Assembly: GCA_003166795.1 (NCBI GenBank)
Contig: PMUS01000110.1
Span: 21,020-55,680 of the forward strand
DNA length: 34,661 nt
Direction: 5' to 3'
DNA from: Acidobacteriota bacterium
GTDB lineage: Bacteria; Acidobacteriota; Terriglobia; Acidiferrales; UBA7541
The notes under the pieces were generated by a model. That model did not search any database and had not been told where the DNA came from. It saw nothing but the letters and a program-made list of their open reading frames with translations. Every line of letters starts with the position of its first letter. The first letter of the stretch is position 1. Of this stretch, positions 31,350 through 34,661 are shown in pieces. A program made the translations under genes and the position numbers.

Positions 31350-34300
31350 TCAATCCGTTGCGCGTGCGTCTTCGGCCCGGCTCAAAATCAGAACGCAATC
31401 GCCGCTTTTCGCTGAACAGGAGAGCGTGCCGCGGCGAACCAGAGTAACCGGTGAAGCGTCCGGGAACATCGCGCCGTAGTCCAGCGCGCGCAGGCGTTCA
31501 GCCAACGGGCGCATTTTCCCCTCGCCGGAAATAAATCGCACGGCGTTCACGTGCGCCGTTTTCTCGCCCGGCGAAAGCGCGATGAAGAAGTCGGCTTTCG
31601 CATCTTCGTCGAGAAGTTTTCCCGCGGGGATCGTGCGAAGCGCCGCCAGCTGGAGAGTCGCATTGCCGACCAGATCATCAATCTGAGAATTTCCGCCAAG
31701 CAGGAGCGTAAGCCGCGCGCGCGTTTCTGGATTGGAGTGGGGTGCGGCCAGCGCAAGCGCATACGCCTCGATCGCCCGGTCCTTTTCTCCGCGTTTCTCG
31801 TAAATCTGCGCGAGATGGTCGTCCATTTCGCCGTTTTGATCGAGCAGCCATGCCGCGCGAATATATCTTTCCGCGATTTCAGTATCGCCCTTTTGGAAAT
31901 GGACCCAACCAAGCGTGTCCCAACAGGCGGCCAGGCTCGTGATCTCGCGCAACTGCCCAATCGTCACATGCTGCAAATCAATTTTTCCAATGCTCTCGGT
32001 GGTTGCGCGGACGGCCGACTCGGCATACTCCTCAGCCTTGTCGAGATCGAATTTGCTCTCAGCAAGATCAAAAGCGATGTCGTTCCACACGGGCGGAGTG
32101 GGAGACAGCGCCACAGCTTTCTCGAACGCGGCAGTCGCTTTTGGCTGGTCCCCAGTATTCAAATAGGCTCGACCGAGGCTGACTTGCAACTCGGCATTCT
32201 CCGGCGAAAGAATCGTGGCCTTGTCGAGTTCGGGGGCGGCCTGGGAATATTCGTGCCGCGTGAGAAGAATTTCGCCGAGCGCCGCGTGAGCGGCGGCATC
32301 GAGCGGATTAATTTCGATCTGTTTGCGGAAAGCGGCGGTGGCTTCGGCAACCTTGTCCTGGCGTTCGAGCGCGAGTCCCAGATAGTCGTTCGAGTGTTCA
32401 TCAGCCGGATTGACTACGAGCTGTTTTTGAAACGCGGCGGCCGCGTCGGCGAGTTTTCCGGTTCGCAGGTAGGCAAGCCCAAGGTCGTTCCAGGCCTGCT
32501 TGTGCTGCGGATCGACCTGAACGGCGCGGTTGAAGAGCGGAATTGACCCGGCAGCATTTCCCGCGTTCAGCGAGGCGAGGCCGGCTTCGACCAGATCGTC
32601 GGCAGTAGCCGATGAAGGAATTGTGGGCTCGCCGGGCGCTGTGTTGATCACGACGAGCGCGCGATTTTCATCGGCCGCAACTGCCCGCGCGAAGTCGCGG
32701 TAGTCGTCAGCGCGCGCGGCAGGGAGCTGGCGCATTTTGAAATCGAGCGATCGATCGGCGGTTACCGTACCGTCGGCAAAGCGATAGCTCGATTTGTATT
32801 CCGCATAATCGCGCGCGATCGAGACGGATGCCGGCGGCTGCGCAACGTAAATTGCCGGCAGCCCGAGCTTGAGTTTCACGGTCACGTCGAGCGGGCTGCC
32901 AAGTTCGATCGGTTTCGCGGCGTCCTCGGGCGGATCGGGCAGCCCGATGGCCAGCAGCGGCAACGGCGCATTCGCTCTCTTGCTCGACCAATCCAGAAAA
33001 TTCGACTCCGTGAAATCAATGTCGAACTCGAAAGGGTCGTGCGTAGCCATGGGATCGCCAGGCTTCACGTTAGTCACCTCGCCGTGGATGCCGTCGAGCG
33101 ACAAAATCGTCTGGCCAAGATCGTTCCACTGCGCTTGAGGGGTGCGGTGAAATGCGAGCCGCAGTACCAATTCAGTGTCGCCGCGCATCGCGTAATGTGC
33201 GCGCGCCACAAGCTTGCCGAGGTCGCTTACATGGCCGTCAATGTCCACATGCTGTGTGGAAACGAACGGCGGGTCGGAAGGCGTCACCACGATTTTTCCG
33301 GATCCGTCCGCCGGGACCAGCAATGCGGATTTGTCGCGCAGCGGAGACGCGAGCAGGCGGAACGGCGCAACTTCCGTGGTTGTATCCATCCAGATGAGTC
33401 CGGAGTCGATCGGCAGTACAGTGATCACGTGATCGAATTGCGCGGGTGATGCCACGGACAAGTCGAGCTTGCGCGTGTAGGGAATTAACACGGCATCGGA
33501 TGAAATCCCGGCAGCCTTGAGCATCGCCGCGAGCAGGATGTGTTCGTCGGCGGAGTCACCGTACTTATTCGACAAAACCTCGGCGGCGAAGTGCGGCTGC
33601 CAGCCGCCCTGGCCGAGCGGCAGTTCGACATTGCGGATATTCTTTGAAACAAAGTCATAAATCGCTTGAGCCTTGCCTGTCGTCTCGGATTCGCCTCGAG
33701 TCAGTTCCTCCGTCTTGGCGCGGATTTCCGGGGTGGGTTCGCTGCGGCCCTGCTCGAGTTTCGCGTACCAGTTGGCTACCGCTTCCCAGTTGGCGAAAGT
33801 GGTCAGTTGGATATCCGGCGATTTTGACTTCGGCTCCGCCGGTTGATTCTTTGAGGAATCGTCGGTTGCAACTGTGAGATTCACGTGCTTCCACCGATAG
33901 ATGACGCGTCCATTTGCGCGTTCGGTTTCGTACGGCGAGCTGGCCGATGATCTGAGAGTCACTTTTCGTGTTTCGGGCACGCTGAGTTCCAACTGCTCGT
34001 CGCGCACGATGGCGCTATTGAGAAAAGTGTGCCCATACCAGAATTCGCCGGGCGCGAAAGGAGTCACCAGGCGTGTTGCGATCTCATACTCAAGTGTGTC
34101 TCCCGCGACAAGCGGCGGAACCGCGATGTGCTTTTCCTTATAGTTCGCGAATGCAGGCGCATCGTGCACGGTGGGCGCGGCCGGTTCCGTCACGGCATCG
34201 GCGGCGCCGTCCACGATCGTGCCGTCGGCTTTCTTCACGCGGACGAAACGAACGTCCATCTGTTCGTTTGCTGAATCGTATCGAAACACCAGTTCACGCA

Positions 34301-34565
34301 ACTGCTGAGCTCCCGCATCGCTTTGCACTCGGACGCGCACCGAGAGATTTTGTTCGCCCGTACCGTCGTTTTCGTAGCGCGCGGTTGTGGCGTAATGTTC
34401 GATGACGAAAGGTTCTTTCGAATACTCCTGCGGACGTTGATTCTGGGCCGAGATTGCGCGCGACGGGTGCGCGGGGGGCGATCCTGCGGAAGAAGGGCGC
34501 GTCTGGCCCAGGCCGGTCCCCGCCAAGCCCAGTAGACAAAGCAGAATCACCCCGAAACGGCTCAT
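31350..34565 (-). CDS. Secreted DUF3857/transglutaminase-like/TPR protein lacking catalytic Cys
   Basis: 1071-residue exported protein. The signal peptide is residues 1-21 (FGVILLCLLGLAGTGLGQ). A DUF3857-type beta domain follows (about 55-230), then a transglutaminase-like domain (about 260-410), a DUF3858-like beta region, and at least five TPR repeats (about 655-830) with further helical repeats to about 960. Typical transglutaminase-like members have GDCKD at the nucleophile, but here the sequence is KYGDSADEH, with Ser338 replacing the cysteine (codon 33552-33554). His (FDHVI) and Asp (WMDTT) of the triad remain. GGGAG precedes the ATG. It probably works as a scaffold at the cell surface or outside the inner membrane. 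It converges with the methyltransferase gene. Confidence 0.88.
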   Translation of the reverse strand: MSRFGVILLCLLGLAGTGLGQTRPSSAGSPPAHPSRAISAQNQRPQEYSKEPFVIEHYATTARYENDGTGEQNLSVRVRVQSDAGAQQLRELVFRYDSANEQMDVRFVRVKKADGTIVDGAADAVTEPAAPTVHDAPAFANYKEKHIAVPPLVAGDTLEYEIATRLVTPFAPGEFWYGHTFLNSAIVRDEQLELSVPETRKVTLRSSASSPYETERANGRVIYRWKHVNLTVATDDSSKNQPAEPKSKSPDIQLTTFANWEAVANWYAKLEQGRSEPTPEIRAKTEELTRGESETTGKAQAIYDFVSKNIRNVELPLGQGGWQPHFAAEVLSNKYGDSADEHILLAAMLKAAGISSDAVLIPYTRKLDLSVASPAQFDHVITVLPIDSGLIWMDTTTEVAPFRLLASPLRDKSALLVPADGSGKIVVTPSDPPFVSTQHVDIDGHVSDLGKLVARAHYAMRGDTELVLRLAFHRTPQAQWNDLGQTILSLDGIHGEVTNVKPGDPMATHDPFEFDIDFTESNFLDWSSKRANAPLPLLAIGLPDPPEDAAKPIELGSPLDVTVKLKLGLPAIYVAQPPASVSIARDYAEYKSSYRFADGTVTADRSLDFKMRQLPAARADDYRDFARAVAADENRALVVINTAPGEPTIPSSATADDLVEAGLASLNAGNAAGSIPLFNRAVQVDPQHKQAWNDLGLAYLRTGKLADAAAAFQKQLVVNPADEHSNDYLGLALERQDKVAEATAAFRKQIEINPLDAAAHAALGEILLTRHEYSQAAPELDKATILSPENAELQVSLGRAYLNTGDQPKATAAFEKAVALSPTPPVWNDIAFDLAESKFDLDKAEEYAESAVRATTESIGKIDLQHVTIGQLREITSLAACWDTLGWVHFQKGDTEIAERYIRAAWLLDQNGEMDDHLAQIYEKRGEKDRAIEAYALALAAPHSNPETRARLTLLLGGNSQIDDLVGNATLQLAALRTIPAGKLLDEDAKADFFIALSPGEKTAHVNAVRFISGEGKMRPLAERLRALDYGAMFPDASPVTLVRRGTLSCSAKSGDCVLILSRAEDARATD

Positions 34566-34661
34566 TCGCGCTCCCAGTCAAGAACCAGCGCCCCGAAGTT
34601 TAGGTTGGATGCTGGTGGGCGTAAAGGGTTGATGGCGAGCCGGTTGAGGAGTTTCCAACCC
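34566..34661. other. Right edge, upstream of the large TPR protein
   Basis: 96 bases to the window end. They hold the ribosome-binding site and presumably the promoter of the minus-strand gene. No other feature was recognised. Confidence 0.4.

Noticed and set aside
1-34661. CRISPR arrays, tRNA or rRNA genes, transposases, phage genes
   Set aside because: No regular repeat-spacer pattern, tRNA-like cloverleaf, rRNA stretch or transposase/integrase motif was seen when reading the sequence by eye. A tRNAscan-SE run would settle tRNAs.

Overview
The window is about 34.7 kb of GC-rich bacterial chromosome with normal housekeeping content. The best guess at the source is an Acidobacteriota (Terriglobia-like) genome. 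The reasons are the DUF4126, PilZ-with-Ala-rich-tail and DUF3857/transglutaminase/TPR proteins, the two-subunit 2-oxoacid:ferredoxin oxidoreductase, the secreted tannase-like and PQQ/cytochrome proteins, TTG starts on ribosomal genes and GC-rich intergenic hairpin repeats. No rRNA, tRNA, CRISPR, transposase or phage gene was recognised. The taxonomic call is inference.

Layout. (1) 1-4414: a thiolase cut by the left edge; a minus-strand block with a DUF4126 membrane protein, a zinc-ribbon membrane protein and an ECF sigma/anti-sigma pair; then a divergent 3-hydroxyacyl-CoA dehydrogenase. (2) 4415-7734: recA with a candidate SOS operator and hairpin repeats on both sides, a DinB-like protein and a secreted stand-alone transpeptidase. 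(3) 7834-13825: a secreted tannase/feruloyl-esterase-family enzyme, convergent with a secreted tandem NTF2-like protein (copy 1); a PilZ protein; a Cys-less molybdopterin-domain protein; an M23 peptidase. (4) 13892-17791, minus strand: korB, korA and an isoprenylcysteine-methyltransferase-like membrane enzyme. (5) 17930-23825: a promoter and a probable operon with two more tandem NTF2-like secreted proteins (copies 2 and 3), a haem-c/PQQ beta-propeller dehydrogenase, a PH-domain membrane protein and an MHS-type transporter. (6) 23934-25953: lexA with an operator inside its promoter, a bactofilin and a small winged-helix protein. (7) 26068-30362: the translation cluster rplM-rpsI-rpsB-tsf-pyrH-frr. 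(8) 30459-34565: a leucine-carboxyl-methyltransferase-type enzyme and a 1071-residue DUF3857/transglutaminase-like/TPR secreted protein lacking the catalytic cysteine.

What stands out. The 119-nt gap between rpsI and rpsB folds on paper into three consecutive perfect stems, with GAAA, AAGGA and UUCG loops, ending seven bases before the rpsB ribosome-binding site. It is a strong candidate for an undescribed structured mRNA leader. recA and lexA share a 19-bp promoter element (17/19 identical) with an 11-bp-period direct repeat, which is probably the LexA box of this lineage. The three tandem NTF2-like secreted paralogues, two of them in an operon with a haem/PQQ dehydrogenase and one next to a tannase-like esterase, may form an uncharacterised periplasmic oxidation system. 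All functional statements come from reading motifs by eye; no database search was run.
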